DNA of 64,000 bases from Coenobita brevimanus (GCA_032717465.1 CM064715.1:33232112-33296111), one strand, 5' to 3'; counted from the first letter of the stretch, positions 42,717 to 53,136 are shown. Notes: generated by a model not told the origin, from the sequence alone. Numbers and translations are program-made.

Positions 42717-42960
42717 CGCGACCAGAAATGAGGCAGCCCAAACAAACAAAGACGCCTAGAAATCGTTCCCACACGCCTTCCTACAGGCAGTTTCATAAGT
42801 TTTCGCGCAGCCCGAGCAGGTCTCGCGCCATAAACAACACTTCTTATGGGAAATCACCTCGTAGGTCACAGTCAAGGGATAGGTCCATTCTATGTCATTA
42901 TTGTGCAAAACCAGGACACACAAGGTAGTATGAATGCTTTATCAAGGCAAAAGAGGATAA
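42717..42960 (+). pseudogene. Retroviral gag nucleocapsid fragment
   Basis: In the same frame as the preceding SPLRAWEKEMRFASYTEES. Ser/Arg-rich stretch (FSRSPSRSRAINN, SPRRSQSRDRS), then a zinc knuckle CHYCAKPGH with a TAG two residues after the His and then Tyr-Glu-Cys. Knuckles of this kind bind genomic RNA in Gag of Ty3/gypsy and errantivirus-like elements. Spacing to the last Cys is one residue longer than the standard CX2CX4HX4C, and TGA lies upstream near 42707. Matrix and capsid are absent. Confidence 0.7.
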
Positions 42961-42965
42961 ACAAA

Positions 42966-43019
42966 AGAACCACAAAGTATTTTATGACACAAAGTCATTT
43001 ATGACATTTGGTAGCAGCG
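42966..43019 (+). repeat. LTR end with degenerate primer binding site
   Basis: AAAGTCATTTATGACATT followed by TGGTAGCAGCG matches the LTR end and primer binding site at 46170-46241 over about 50 bp. The PBS match stops after 11 bases. Confidence 0.7.
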
Positions 43020-43524
43020 AACGTATACGAACCTCGTCTACGAATCAACATTAAATTCCTACATAATATCAAGACTGAAAACAAAAAGAATACCTCTCAC
43101 AATCAACAACTTACAATCAGCTCCTGACACTTCTCTCCAACCAGCCCCCTCTGTTTCCCAGATCATCATGCTGATGCAGAGGTCAAGAGATCACACGATG
43201 CCTTGCAAGTAGTTTAACAAAACATTGATACGATCTTGCAATTTCTACGATGAACCAGCGAATATACGGACATCGTCTCCGAATTAAAAGCAAATTTCTA
43301 CAAAAGCAGGCGAGACTCTACAAGATTAGCTTCAGTCTACAGTGAATCCCTACAAAATACAGCCTACAATGCAAATAGTCTACAAGTCTACGAAACAACT
43401 CTATAATCTTCACGTAACTTCAGGCAGCAACAAGAAGAATATAAAACAAAGCAAATAAAGAAGAGGAAACACCGAAGCAACAAGCACACAAGCCACCACC
43501 ACTCCCTCCCGCCTGCTGACCCAG

Positions 43525-43560
43525 AGTTCCACGGCCACGACTACAATCGTTAAGGACGTC
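43525..43560 (+). promoter_or_regulatory. Candidate env splice acceptor and open leader
   Basis: CTCCCTCCCGCCTGCTGACCCAG, a pyrimidine-rich tract and AG ending at 43524. The env frame is open upstream of its ATG back to a TAA at 43456. Env mRNAs of this class are normally spliced, so an upstream exon could supply the N-terminus. Inferred. Confidence 0.45.
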
Positions 43561-45162
43561 ATGAGTACTGAAATAAGTCTAGATTACTTGTATGACTTAC
43601 CTACTTATCTAGAAAGACTTGCGACGCCGATGCGAACTCTGGACTTCAAGATAGGGAATTATGTTTCTCAAGCACATAACACCAAGGAAGTGAATGAAAT
43701 GGTGAAGTTAGCGAAATGGAAACTAGAACAGGCGAAGTCAACTATGCTCGTCATGAGCCAAGATCTCCCATCTTATGGAACGGAGGTACTGAGCGACAGA
43801 AACAACATCACACGTACTCGCCAAAAGCGCGGTTTGTTCGATCTGGGCGGTGCAGTTCTTGGGAACATCTTTGGATTGGCTACAGAGGATGACCTTAAAG
43901 AAATAAACAACAAATTTAATAAGATAGCTCAGGTACTAACATACCAAGATAAATTCATCACAGGACAGAACTCAGCAATGAAGACAATTGTGAAAAATCT
44001 GAAACAAGCAGAAAACGTAGCTCTCGAGAGTGTAGATAAAATAAATGAATTAGAGGGAAACGTTACTCTTTTCCAGCACTTCTCCATCATCACAGAACAT
44101 ATTGACACGATTCTACTACAATTAGAGAACACTAGAGATCGTTTCAGGGCACTTATGCAAGGAATTTCGAATGCTGGTGATGGCAAGAACACAAATGACT
44201 TACTCCCAGTTCATGAGCTACGTCAGATAGTTAGTCAAGGCATACATAAACATAAATTGAAGCCATTGTTCCGCAGTAGGGAATTTATGCAATATTACCC
44301 GTATTTAGAAGCAACACTAACACCAACATCAGTGGTAGTTCATGTACCATTCATCACTGAAGACCTGTTCACAGTATACCAAATACACCCTTTCCCCTAT
44401 AAAAATAACAACACTTTGGTCATCATCAACATCAACACAGGCACCGAACTCATCATGGTCTCCAAGAGACGGGACACTGTCACTTTCGCAAGTGAGTCAA
44501 CGATTGAGCGAAAGTGCCGCACATCCTTACATGCTGTTCATCTTTGTCCTGCGTACATTTTCACGTTTCAGCCTACTGATACGGTCCCTTGTGAAATGGC
44601 TATCATCAGCAATAACAATATTCATCATCATTGCAACTTCACTTTTGCTCCAGATAAACTTGTACACCATCAACGCATTGGACACTCACAGTTTTTTTAT
44701 TTCCCTCATAACACATCAGTTTACATAGTCTGTCCAGATATACCACCATCTCATACATCAGCCTCAGGATTATACATAGCACCAGACTACTGTGCGGTAT
44801 TTACACCAGCCATGTCTACTTTATCCACCATCAATCACTACGCCATTCTCAACCATACACACAAACATTTCCACCCACTGCCTAATATGAACTTAAACAT
44901 GAGCACAAGTATTAAGCTGACTTCACCTAACTTTGAAACTATGCAGCTGATCAATGAAACAACGAAGCTCTGGGAAGATTTGAGTTTGAGTATGTTCAAC
45001 CCATATTATGTGTATAGCCCAGCACCTACTGTCTTTATAATCGTCTGCATTGTAGTTGCAGTACTGCTGTTCGCAATGCACAGAATGCATGCAAGAATTG
45101 CTAATTTGGAGTCATTATTTAGTGGGGGGAGAGTTAACATCACAGTTAACCACCCTGAATAA
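43561..45162 (+). CDS. env: Errantivirus-type env-like protein (F-protein class)
   Basis: Intact 533-codon frame from an endogenous retroelement. It belongs to the class I fusion-protein family shared by insect errantiviruses and baculovirus F. Evidence: a furin-like RQKR at residues 87-90, directly followed by a Gly/Phe-rich fusion-peptide-like segment (GLFDLGG, about 91-110); a helical region at about 110-210 rich in heptad-like Leu/Ile; several Asn-x-Ser/Thr sites; paired Cys in the central ectodomain; a transmembrane segment at about 490-507 (TVFIIVCIVVAVLLF); and a short tail that runs across the polypurine tract. No signal peptide follows this ATG, and the part before the cleavage site is short, so the product is N-terminally incomplete unless an upstream exon is spliced on. 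No functional gag or pol accompanies it. Long intact frame despite ruined neighbours. Confidence 0.87.
   Translation: MSTEISLDYLYDLPTYLERLATPMRTLDFKIGNYVSQAHNTKEVNEMVKLAKWKLEQAKSTMLVMSQDLPSYGTEVLSDRNNITRTRQKRGLFDLGGAVLGNIFGLATEDDLKEINNKFNKIAQVLTYQDKFITGQNSAMKTIVKNLKQAENVALESVDKINELEGNVTLFQHFSIITEHIDTILLQLENTRDRFRALMQGISNAGDGKNTNDLLPVHELRQIVSQGIHKHKLKPLFRSREFMQYYPYLEATLTPTSVVVHVPFITEDLFTVYQIHPFPYKNNNTLVIININTGTELIMVSKRRDTVTFASESTIERKCRTSLHAVHLCPAYIFTFQPTDTVPCEMAIISNNNIHHHCNFTFAPDKLVHHQRIGHSQFFYFPHNTSVYIVCPDIPPSHTSASGLYIAPDYCAVFTPAMSTLSTINHYAILNHTHKHFHPLPNMNLNMSTSIKLTSPNFETMQLINETTKLWEDLSLSMFNPYYVYSPAPTVFIIVCIVVAVLLFAMHRMHARIANLESLFSGGRVNITVNHPE
45121..45133 (+). promoter_or_regulatory. Polypurine tract
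   Basis: AGTGGGGGGAGAG just before TTAACATCACAGTTAACC, inside the last codons of env. It fits the plus-strand primer site at the start of a 3' LTR. Confidence 0.65.
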
Positions 45163-45184
45163 AGTGTATATATTTTGTATATTG

Positions 45185-45242
<58 letters not shown>

Positions 45243-45600
45243 ACCCATATATGGCAGACCAGTACCATTATCTTTAAATGAAATATTAATAACTCTTACC
45301 ATAATCTTCATTTTAAACAATTTTTTATTCTTGCATGTATGCATTTCACTATAATAACCCAAGTACATAGTGTATTACAGTTAAATAATTTACTTTAATG
45401 CATTTATTCAAATATGTAGACAACTTGTTTAAAATGTAATATTACTGAATAATCACTATTTACTATGAATAATATATGTATACAATATTCATACAATTAT
45501 GTTACTTTACAATATTGTGTATTCACTTAATTAGCTTATAAGTTCATTATAATGTGTATGTAGTATGTAATAATATATTAGGACTATTAACTGTCGATGG
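45134..45600 (+). repeat. Probable start of 3' LTR, with (TA)n
   Basis: Follows the polypurine tract. AT-rich, with (TA)n at 45188-45236. No duplicate of this part is in the window, so the LTR call rests on position only. Confidence 0.45.
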
Positions 45601-45604
45601 TACG

Positions 45605-45752
45605 CCATTTTCGCGCAGCCGAGCAGATGTAGGACTACATATTATATTTACAAATCATGATAGATAGATAGATAAATAGATAGATAGACAGCCCTCTGCG
45701 AGCCTGGGAAAAGGAAATGAGGTTTGCAAGTTACACTGAGGAAAGCTGACGA
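45605..45752 (+). repeat. gag scrap plus LINE E tail/gag junction, copy 2
   Basis: TTTTCGCGCAGCCGAGCAG at 45610-45628 resembles the gag Ser/Arg-rich sequence at 42800-42820. The LINE tail/gag junction follows from 45631, colinear with copy 1 for about 120 bp and then diverging. Confidence 0.75.
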
Positions 45753-45756
45753 CAGC

Positions 45757-46223
45757 GGCCAGTAAGGAGATGATGCAGTTAGCTGTCAGCAGTCCTCTCA
45801 TGAACAAAGACCTAGTCCATCCACGAGGAACACACTTGACACACCCCTGCTACACCAGAATTTAGGAAAGAGAGCGGCAGACGGAGGTTAGCTATAGAAC
45901 AGAGAGGTCGAGAAGGGGACAAGCGATACTAGAGGCAGGTCAAAGGGGAGAAGAGCTTAGCAACTCGAGAGACAGAGAGAGAGAGAGAGGGAGCGAGACT
46001 CTATATTCCGCTTTGTGTGAGAGACTTGTTAATATTTCCAAGACAAATAAAAATAGTCCCATACTATTCTTTACCTCTCCTGTCACTGCATGACAAATGG
46101 GAAGTTACTACAAGATATAAAAGCCGCTCGACCACAAGTCTAAAATATATATATAACTCAACTACAACTCAACCACAAAGGAACCTACACAGTCTTTAAT
46201 GACATTTAGTCATTTATGACATT
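45757..46223 (+). repeat. LTR 3' portion
   Basis: Ends TTTATGACATT directly before a primer binding site. Contains a TATAAAA at 46116-46122 and an AATAAA at 46046. The last 50 bp match 42966-43008. The left edge is rearranged. Confidence 0.65.
46116..46122 (+). promoter_or_regulatory. TATA box of the LTR
   Basis: GATATAAAAGCCGC, 108 bp before the primer binding site; consistent with an LTR promoter. Confidence 0.6.
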
Positions 46224-46241
46224 TGGTGGCAGCGGTGGGAT
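46224..46241 (+). promoter_or_regulatory. tRNA-Leu primer binding site
   Basis: TGGTGGCAGCGGTGGGAT. Its complement, ATCCCACCGCTGCCACCA, is the 3' end including CCA of animal tRNA-Leu (AAG/TAG type, from memory of that tRNA), 18 of 18. It primes minus-strand synthesis and lies directly after the LTR end. Confidence 0.85.
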
Positions 46242-46589
46242 ACTTTTTTAAAGTTTAGTTTATATTGCACAGGTATTACTGAAAATGATATTATATAGTC
46301 CCATATTTTGTTATTTTATATAAAAAATATATACACTATATACAGTATTAACTATACACACTGACTTGTTGTTCACCTGTACTTATCGTGAGTAATATGT
46401 GTGTCAGCACTGTGTGGAAATCATTGTCTTCACGATTGTGTTGAAGATGTTCACTCTTGCTAACGGCATTTGTGTTGGCCATTTTTTTTTTCCCTTGTAA
46501 GTGTGTATATGTGCGTTACGGTTAACTGTTATTTCATTTATAGAAGGAGTTTAAATCGATATTTAATTCTCGTAAATGATGTACTGTAG

Positions 46590-47035
46590 ATTTTATTGGA
46601 ATAGTTGCACCTATGTTCGATTGTTTGGTATATGACCTTAATTTCTTTTTGTAATCATTGTTGTGTTCTTGCTTGGTTTCTTGAGGTACGTTCACCTGTT
46701 CGGTTGTATCCGAGGCTGAATAATTATGTGATAATTCCCTTGAAACTCGTTTTAAATGGTCAATATGAACTTGTTTCTCCTCGCCACTTGAAAATGACTT
46801 AATTAAAATCTACGGATAGAGAAAGAATAAAAGAGAATTTAATTCACTCAGGTGAATTTGACGAAGAAAATGATTTGTTAACCCTGCTGGAAACACACAG
46901 GGACACCGTAGCATTGCCCGGAGAACAATTAGGGTGTACTAACTTGATTAATCACATGATTGATGTGCACCCAGAAACACCACCAATTTTCGTACCAGCT
47001 TACCGCATACCACACTCCCAACGTACACTTGCAAA
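46590..47035 (+). pseudogene. Retroviral pol fragment (RT N-terminal edge)
   Basis: Reads NYVIIPLKLVLNGQYELVSP, then LLTLLETHRDTVALPGEQLG with CTNLINHMIDVHPETPPIFV and AYRIPHSQR. This is the segment just before the RT fingers in Ty3/gypsy and errantivirus-type pol. Upstream is noncoding leader with no gag. It is cut at about 47035 by an inverted gag scrap and LINE E. No catalytic part remains. Confidence 0.78.
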
Positions 47036-47125
47036 CCTCATTTCCTTTTCCCAGGCTCGCACAGGGCTGTCTATCTATCTATTTATCTATCTATCTATCA
47101 TGATTTGTAAATATAATATGTAGTC
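47036..47125 (-). repeat. LINE E tail/gag junction, copy 3 (inverted)
   Basis: Minus strand: TACTGTAGGACTACATATTA, ATCATGATAGATAG, then CAGCCCTGTGCGAGCCTGGG to GAGGTTTGCAAGT. Here the LINE side continues into the full LINE E. Confidence 0.88.
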
Positions 47126-47950
47126 CTACAGTATCTCTATCTTGTTTTCATATTCAAATAAGAGTCTTCCAATTATTTTCTTTTTATTTTCCTCGTATGG
47201 CTGATATAACTTATTGATCATCTTTCTTCTATGTATCCTTCCCAAAAACAGTAGAAAGAGTTCCAGATCTTCCAAGACTTCATTAAACATAGGGCATCTT
47301 GAATTACCCCCTTGGTGTCTGTTTTCTGCTCTCAACGACAAGCTGTTTGTTCTTGCCCTGAATAATATCACTGATTCTGGCCTGTTGTCATATATATATT
47401 CGGTATTCCCCATCTGTTTCTTCCAGTGCCTATATATCTTTAAGCTTGATCTTCTACTTCTTTTCTCCACAGTTCTAGGTCTTGTTCTTCCATTATTTTG
47501 TTCAATTTCTCTTTATTTCTCTTAATCTATGTTCGTTGATTTTCATTCTTTTCATTAAATTCCTGCTATTTTTTGCCCAGGTATCAGTTCCTCTTTCCAG
47601 GGTTTCTCTCATGATCTCCACTAGTTCATTCCTTCCTCCTTTTAATGTTGACTGAATGTATGCCAGCCATGCCTTTATCTCTCTTGTTTCAGACAGTGAA
47701 GATCCCACCTCTCCTCATATTCCTGCCAATGCTGTGTTCCTTTTTTCTCCTAATATTGTTCTGTACACACCGTTTTTGATTCTTTGTAATTTATGTAACT
47801 CTTCTTTCTTGAAATCTAATACACTAGCCCCGTGCATCAGTGCTGGCACCGCAACACTTTTCTAAAATGTTTTTCCAATCATCATCTTATTGCAGCTCTT
47901 CATAATTATACTGTAAGTCAGGTTTGCCAGTTTTTGTGCCTTTCTTATGA
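47126..47950 (-). pseudogene. LINE E ORF2 C-terminal region
   Basis: Continues ORF2 on the far side of LINE B1b: KAQKLANLTYSIIMKSCNKM, VPALMHGASVLDFKKEELHK, RIKNGVYRTILGEKRNTAL, and a C-terminal CPMFNEVLEDLELFLLF, the remnant of the CPxC...DxxHFLxxC finger that ends many ORF2 proteins. Frameshifts throughout. Confidence 0.78.
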
Positions 47951-47962
47951 CTTTCTGTTTGT

Positions 47963-49539
47963 CTATCTATCTATCTATTGCCAGACGCCTCAATCCCGTT
48001 TGGGGTGGCCACAAACAAATCGCCTCCACGTCGCCCTGTCCCCCGCCATTTCACTGCCTTGCTCCCAACTCACCCCCCCCCCTCTCTCATATACCTCTCC
48101 ACCCCATCCCTTCATCTCATCCTCGGGCTTCCCCTCCCTCTTCCCCCTTCCACCTCACATACACTCTCTTCATCAGTCTCTCACTCTCCATCCTCTCCAC
48201 ATGGCCAAACCATATCAGTGTGTTCCTCATAACGCTTCCTATCACATCCACATCCACACCACAACGCTCCTTTATATCCTTATTCGTCAGCCTGTCTCTC
48301 CATGTGACTCCATAGGCTCCTCTTAAATAACTCATTTCCACTGCTCTCACTCTTGACTTGTGTCCTTCCAACAACGTCCAAGCTTCACTTCCATACTTTA
48401 GAGTTGGTATCACAATACTCTCATGTAGTAACTTTTTCATTTCCATGCTCACTTCCCTGTTTCTTATCACTGCTTTCAAAGAACCAGCAACCTTTCTTCC
48501 CTGCTGTACCCTTTCAAGCACTTCACCCTCCAAACCTCCATCCTTACTCATCACACTACCCAAGTACTTAAACGTACTCACATTTTCCAATTCCTCACCA
48601 TCCAACCTCGCTGTACATTCACTGACTTCACCTCTCTCAAAGACCATCACTTTACTCGTCCCTACATTCACCTTTAGATTCCGTTTCTTACACACTCTCA
48701 CAAACTCATCCACCAAACCTTGCAGCTCCCCTTCGTCTTCATTCAACAACACAGTATCATCTGCAAACAACAGTACAGGGAGTTTCCAAACACTATCCTC
48801 TCTCACCAGGGCCACTCCAACATCCACTACCCTACCTTGTACCTCTTTTATTACCCCATCCATGTACAGATTGAACAACCATGGAGACATGACACAGCCC
48901 TGTTTCAACCCAACCTTCAAAGAGAAAAATTCACTTAGTTCACCATCCACACGCACAGCAGCCTTAGCACCATCATACATACTCTTCACAGCATTCAACA
49001 ACTTCCCATCTACTCCATATATTCTTAATACTTTCCACAATCCTTGTCTATCCACCCTGTCATGCTTTCTCCAAATCCATGAAAGCTGCATACAACTTCT
49101 TTCCCTTCTCTAAAAACTTTTCCACTAAAGATCTAAGAATGAATATCTGATCTACACAACCTCTTCCCTTCCTAAAGCCTCCCTGTTCTTCCCCAACTAA
49201 TTCCTCTGTTCTTTCTCTAACTCTGTCAATAAGTATCCTACCATACACTTTTCCTATTATACTAAGAAGACAAATGCCCTATGATTACCACACACTTCTT
49301 TTTCCCCTTTTCCTTTGTACAAGGGAATAATTATACCTGACTTCCAATCCTCCGGGACTCTACCTTCCTCCCAGGCCAATCTGCACATCTTCCACATCCA
49401 TTCTACTACTATCTCTCCCCCATGCTTCAGCATTTCACCACACACTCCATCAATTCCTGGGGCTTTCCCCAATTTAACTTTCTTCATTGCTTCCACAACT
49501 TCTATCCTATTGATTTCTTCCTGTCTTCTCACCTCCCTC
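47963..49539 (-). mobile_element. LINE family B copy B1b in LINE E
   Basis: 5'-truncated family B LINE; minus-strand 3' end GGGATTGAGGCGTCTGGC then (ATAG)n. Flanked by CTTTCTGTTTGT at 47951-47962 and CTTTCTGCTTGT at 49540-49551 (one mismatch), its target duplication. LINE E reads across the site. Confidence 0.92.
47970..49535 (-). pseudogene. LINE B RT in copy B1b
   Basis: On the minus strand: KLGKAPGIDGVCGEMLKHG and LYKGKGEKEVCGNHRAFVFL, then EEQGGFRKGRGCVDQIFILR, a frameshift near 49075, VDRQGLWKVLRIYGVDGKLL, GLKQGCVMSPWLFNLYMDGV, catalytic LLFADDTVLLNEDEGE at about 48750, ERGEVSECTARLDGEELE, GAYGVTWRDRLTNKDIKERC and WFGHVERMESERLM. About 97% like the plus-strand copy 1595-3650 by eye. The last 150 bp are frameshifted. 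Confidence 0.85.
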
Positions 49540-49551
49540 CTTTCTGCTTGT

Positions 49552-50130
49552 GTTAATTGAAAAATTTCCTCTTGTTTATTGTTACTTCAAGATATTTAAT
49601 TTTATCCACCACTTTTATTCCTTCTATATCTTGTATTTCCTCTCCCACATTAAATAGTATGAAGTTGCACTTCTCCTTGTTCATTTTCAGTCCTCATTTC
49701 TTACTTATTTCATTTAGCTCCCTTACATTTTTTCTTGCATCATATAAACTCTGGGATATTTGCAGCCCAACATTTGCGAAGAACAGCGTATTACTCTTTA
49801 TTCTCTCATCTTTGTATCCATAGTTAATACCCTCCAGATTGTTTAGCATCACGTATGTTAACATGAATAATATGGTAGATCCGGTACATCCCTGCTTTAT
49901 GCCATTGTGTATCTTGATTTCCACCTGTCTATCTACTTCTAGTGTTATTATTGTTTTGTCCCTCTTGTATATTTCCTTAATGACTTCAATCATTTTGCTG
50001 TCTGTCTTATAATGTTTCATTGCTTCAATTATTTTATCCCTACTTACATAGTCGTATGCTTTCTTGAAATCTGTTGCTGCTATGAACATTTGTTTTTTTT
50101 CCTGATTATATGTCTATTCAGTGCAATACT

Positions 50131-50216
<86 letters not shown>

Positions 50217-51150
50217 TATCCTTTTTTCCTTTTGTGAAACCCGTTCGTTCTTCATAAAAATTTTGTATGCCAGGTTGGTTAACATTATCAGCCTCAGTTT
50301 GTTCGCCTCCGGGTTTTTTTTTTTACTTTGGGTATTATTATCGTTCGTGACTGTGCCCAGCTCTCTGGGATTTCTTCTTTCTCCGGAATGTTACTGAAGT
50401 AATCCACTAGGTACTCCAAGCATTTGTCACTTCACAGCATTGCCTTGAATAGTTCTGGCTTTAGTCATTCTGACCGGCTGCCTTCCCTGCTTTAACTGAT
50501 TTTATGCTATTTCATATTTCCTCTTTTGTTATATTATTATCCTCCCATTCTTTTACAATATTTATTTACTTCTTCTGCCATGTCCAAGTGTTCCCTTATT
50601 ATTGCTGGTCCTAGTGTTCCAGTAACCAAGATCTGTATTTCCTCTTCCTCTTCATTCCATATCATTCTTTCATATTCTGTCCTCTTCTCATGATTCCATA
50701 CCTCTTGTATCATATTATCCTCCTTCTGCTATATGCTTTCCCAAAAATCTATCAGTTCCCGCTCAGCTTCCCTTTTACTTAGCTTTTTTCCTTCTTTGTG
50801 TATAGGTATGCATTCGTCTCTTTTTATCTCTTTTCCTTTCAGCTTGTTTATACTTTCCCACAATTTCTTTCCTTTGTCCTTTTCTTTATTTCCTTTGTTA
50901 CCTTTTCCTCGTGTTTGTACATTTCTCTCCTTATTATTCCTTGTACCCTCTTTTTCTGTTTCTGATATTCCTCTTCTAATTTTCCATTTTCTTGCTCATT
51001 CTGTGTTTTCCTTTTTTCCTTGCTTAATTCTTTTCTCACCTTTATCTCTCTTTTTATCTCTTCCGTTATCCATGGTGGCTCCCATTTTTCTCCTCTTTCC
51101 TGTCTCTTGTAGGTTTTTTTTAGTTTTTCCTCAACTACTTCTTTCAAAAT
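49552..51150 (-). pseudogene. LINE E linker and RT, catalytic site lost
   Basis: Linker with WEPPWITEEIKREIKVRKEL near 51080. RT fingers about 50700-50230 are fragmentary, followed by (TA)n expansion at 50138-50214. From 50089: IAATDFKKAYDYVSRDKIIE (first Asp intact), KQGCTGSTILFMLTYVMLNN, then NTLFFANVGL where the FADD box would be, so both catalytic Asp residues are changed. It ends KCNFILFNVGEEIQDIEGIK at about 49620 and reaches the LINE B insertion. Confidence 0.8.
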
Positions 51151-51244
51151 TTTTTTCCATCTTTTCCATATATAAACTTCCCTGTTCTCTACATTTTCCT
51201 CAGTTCCTTCTAAGTTTATCTTGAGTGCCTCTTCATCTTTTTCT

Positions 51245-51970
51245 TATAATATTATCTTCCTTTTTTCCTCTCCTATCCTTTGTTTCTTTCTGTTTACTAG
51301 CTTTTTGAGACTTACTTGCATTAAATTATGGTCTGCTAGATCTGTCACTTTCTTTTCTTCAACTCTTAACATGTCTATAAACCTTCTGTATATTTTAGTA
51401 TGACACAGTGCATAGTCAATAACACTTTTCTTTCCTCTTCCTTCCCATGTGTATTTCCTTTTACATGCTGTGTCATTATTTATAAGTATCTTACTATATT
51501 TTTCCATTTATTCTAGTACCACTTTTCCTCCATCTACATTTTGTTCACCCATAAATCCTACATGGCCGTTAAAGTCACCAATTATTAATAAGGTACTTGT
51601 TCCTCCTGCACTTTCTCCATAATTCTCTCTAATTCATATTTCATGTTCTTTCTTTTCTTCCTTTCCTCCTCTTTTCCTCTGCATGGAAAGCATACCACCA
51701 CAAGATAGAAGGCATCATTTCTTTCCTTACATTTTAGGCACATCATATCATCTATCTTACTTCCTAGATCTTCCAACTCCATCTCAAATCCCTCCTCCAT
51801 AAACATATTCCCCCACCTTTTTTATCCTTCACTTATCTCATGCTGCTGACATATCTCAGTTCTTCAGATAACTTTGTCTTGTCTAGTTTTAATTGCGTTT
51901 CTGTCAGGCACATTAACACATAATTTCCTATCATCTCTTCTATTTTCCCCATCTTTATATATGTTAGTCC
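51245..51970 (-). pseudogene. LINE E endonuclease domain
   Basis: APE-type domain with VIGDFNGHVGFMGEQNVDGG near 51560 (GDxN box), RKYTWEGRGKKSVIDYALCH near 51430 (DY box) and TDLADHNLMQVSLKK near 51320 (usual SDH is ADH). Located between ORF1 and the linker as expected. Broken near 51600 and 51500. Confidence 0.78.
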
Positions 51971-52079
51971 TTGTATGTTTAAACATCTTATCATTACATT
52001 TTCCTTTGCCTCTTCCTCTCTCCCTTCACTTTTCTCATTGTTGCTTTTCGTCCTTAGTTTCTTTGCCGAAAATTTCTTC

Positions 52080-53136
52080 TTTTTAGCTGACCTTTTTCAA
52101 TGTACTGTACCAATCTCTTTCTCCACTCTCTTTTTTTCCCTTTAGCTGATCCCTTAGCTCTTTATCTTTTCTTCTTTCTTCTGCTCTTAGGTCAGGTACA
52201 ATAGAGATCTTTTTATATTCTCTTTTTGAGAATCTTAGCTTTTTGACCTCTCCAATTATTTTCCATTTGATATGGGTGTTAGCCAATTTTACCAACACCG
52301 GTCTTGGTTTATTTTCACCCTCTTCTTGTCTATTGCTCCCATCCTTGTTGTTTCCACTATCTTCACCTCTTCAATATTGAGCTCTTAGTGAATATATCCA
52401 TACACCTTGCTTCATCTACCTCTTTTAGTTCCTTTGGACTAAGTTTTACATCCGTGAGTACATTGAACATCACAATGTTGCATTTCCTTTTTTCCTTATT
52501 TTCCTTATCTTCTAAAATTTCCTCTGTCTTTTTTTAGATGTTTTCCCTAATTCTTCCATATTCTCCACTCTCTGAGCTAATATATCCATTTCATTCTGCA
52601 TCTCAAACTGTTTCCTTAACTTCACTAGTTCATCTTCTCTCTCCTCGTCTATATTGTTGCCTGTCTCCATTACCTCACCTACCGTATCTCAGTAGTTCTA
52701 TTTTCCTTTACTTCTTCCTTTTCCCTCCTCATACATATCTTCCATCTTTTTGGTCTTCTAGTTTCCTCCCGTATCTCTTTTAACTCATTGTTCAGCTCCA
52801 TATTATTCCTCCTACTCTTTTCTGCCTCGTTCAGCTCTATTTTTACCTGTTCCTCGCACCCCATGCAGAACCATAGCCTCCCTCTGTTATTACACAGGTT
52901 CCCATATCATTCCTGTCCTATTTTCTCACAATTAGCATGAAACCAGTACTCACAGTTGTCGCCCTGGATACCTTCCTCCTCTCTAAGGATCTTCGTACAG
53001 TGCTTACATGCGTCCGTCCTTTTATTGTCCACTTCCTCGCAGTTCCCACAGTTTTCTTGCTCGTTTACTTTCCCTATGAACCCACAACTCTTGCACTTCT
53101 TGTTTTTAACTCATTTTCCTCTTGAATCATCCATTA
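52080..53136 (-). pseudogene. LINE E ORF1, PHD-finger protein
   Basis: From a probable ATG at 53136 (MDDSRGK, then a stop). Cys-rich section CKSCGFIGKVNEQENCGNCE, then DACKHCTKILREEGIQ and NCEYWFHANCEKI, with a later WFCMGCEE: the C4HC3 spacing of a PHD finger at about residues 15-85. A charged coiled-coil segment follows (NELKEIREETRR), then about 52298-52083 the block WKIIGEVKKLRFSKREYKKI with ISIVPDLRAEERRKDKELRD, like the RNA-binding C-terminal region of L1-type ORF1. Such proteins coat the LINE RNA. Several stops. Confidence 0.72.

Noticed and set aside
42728..42928. Host SR-type splicing protein
   Set aside because: The Ser/Arg run is followed by a retroviral zinc knuckle and is in frame with gag-like codons beside LTR sequence.
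50733..52783. Plus-strand Ser/Phe/Leu-rich frames
   Set aside because: Antisense of LINE E ORF1 and ORF2.
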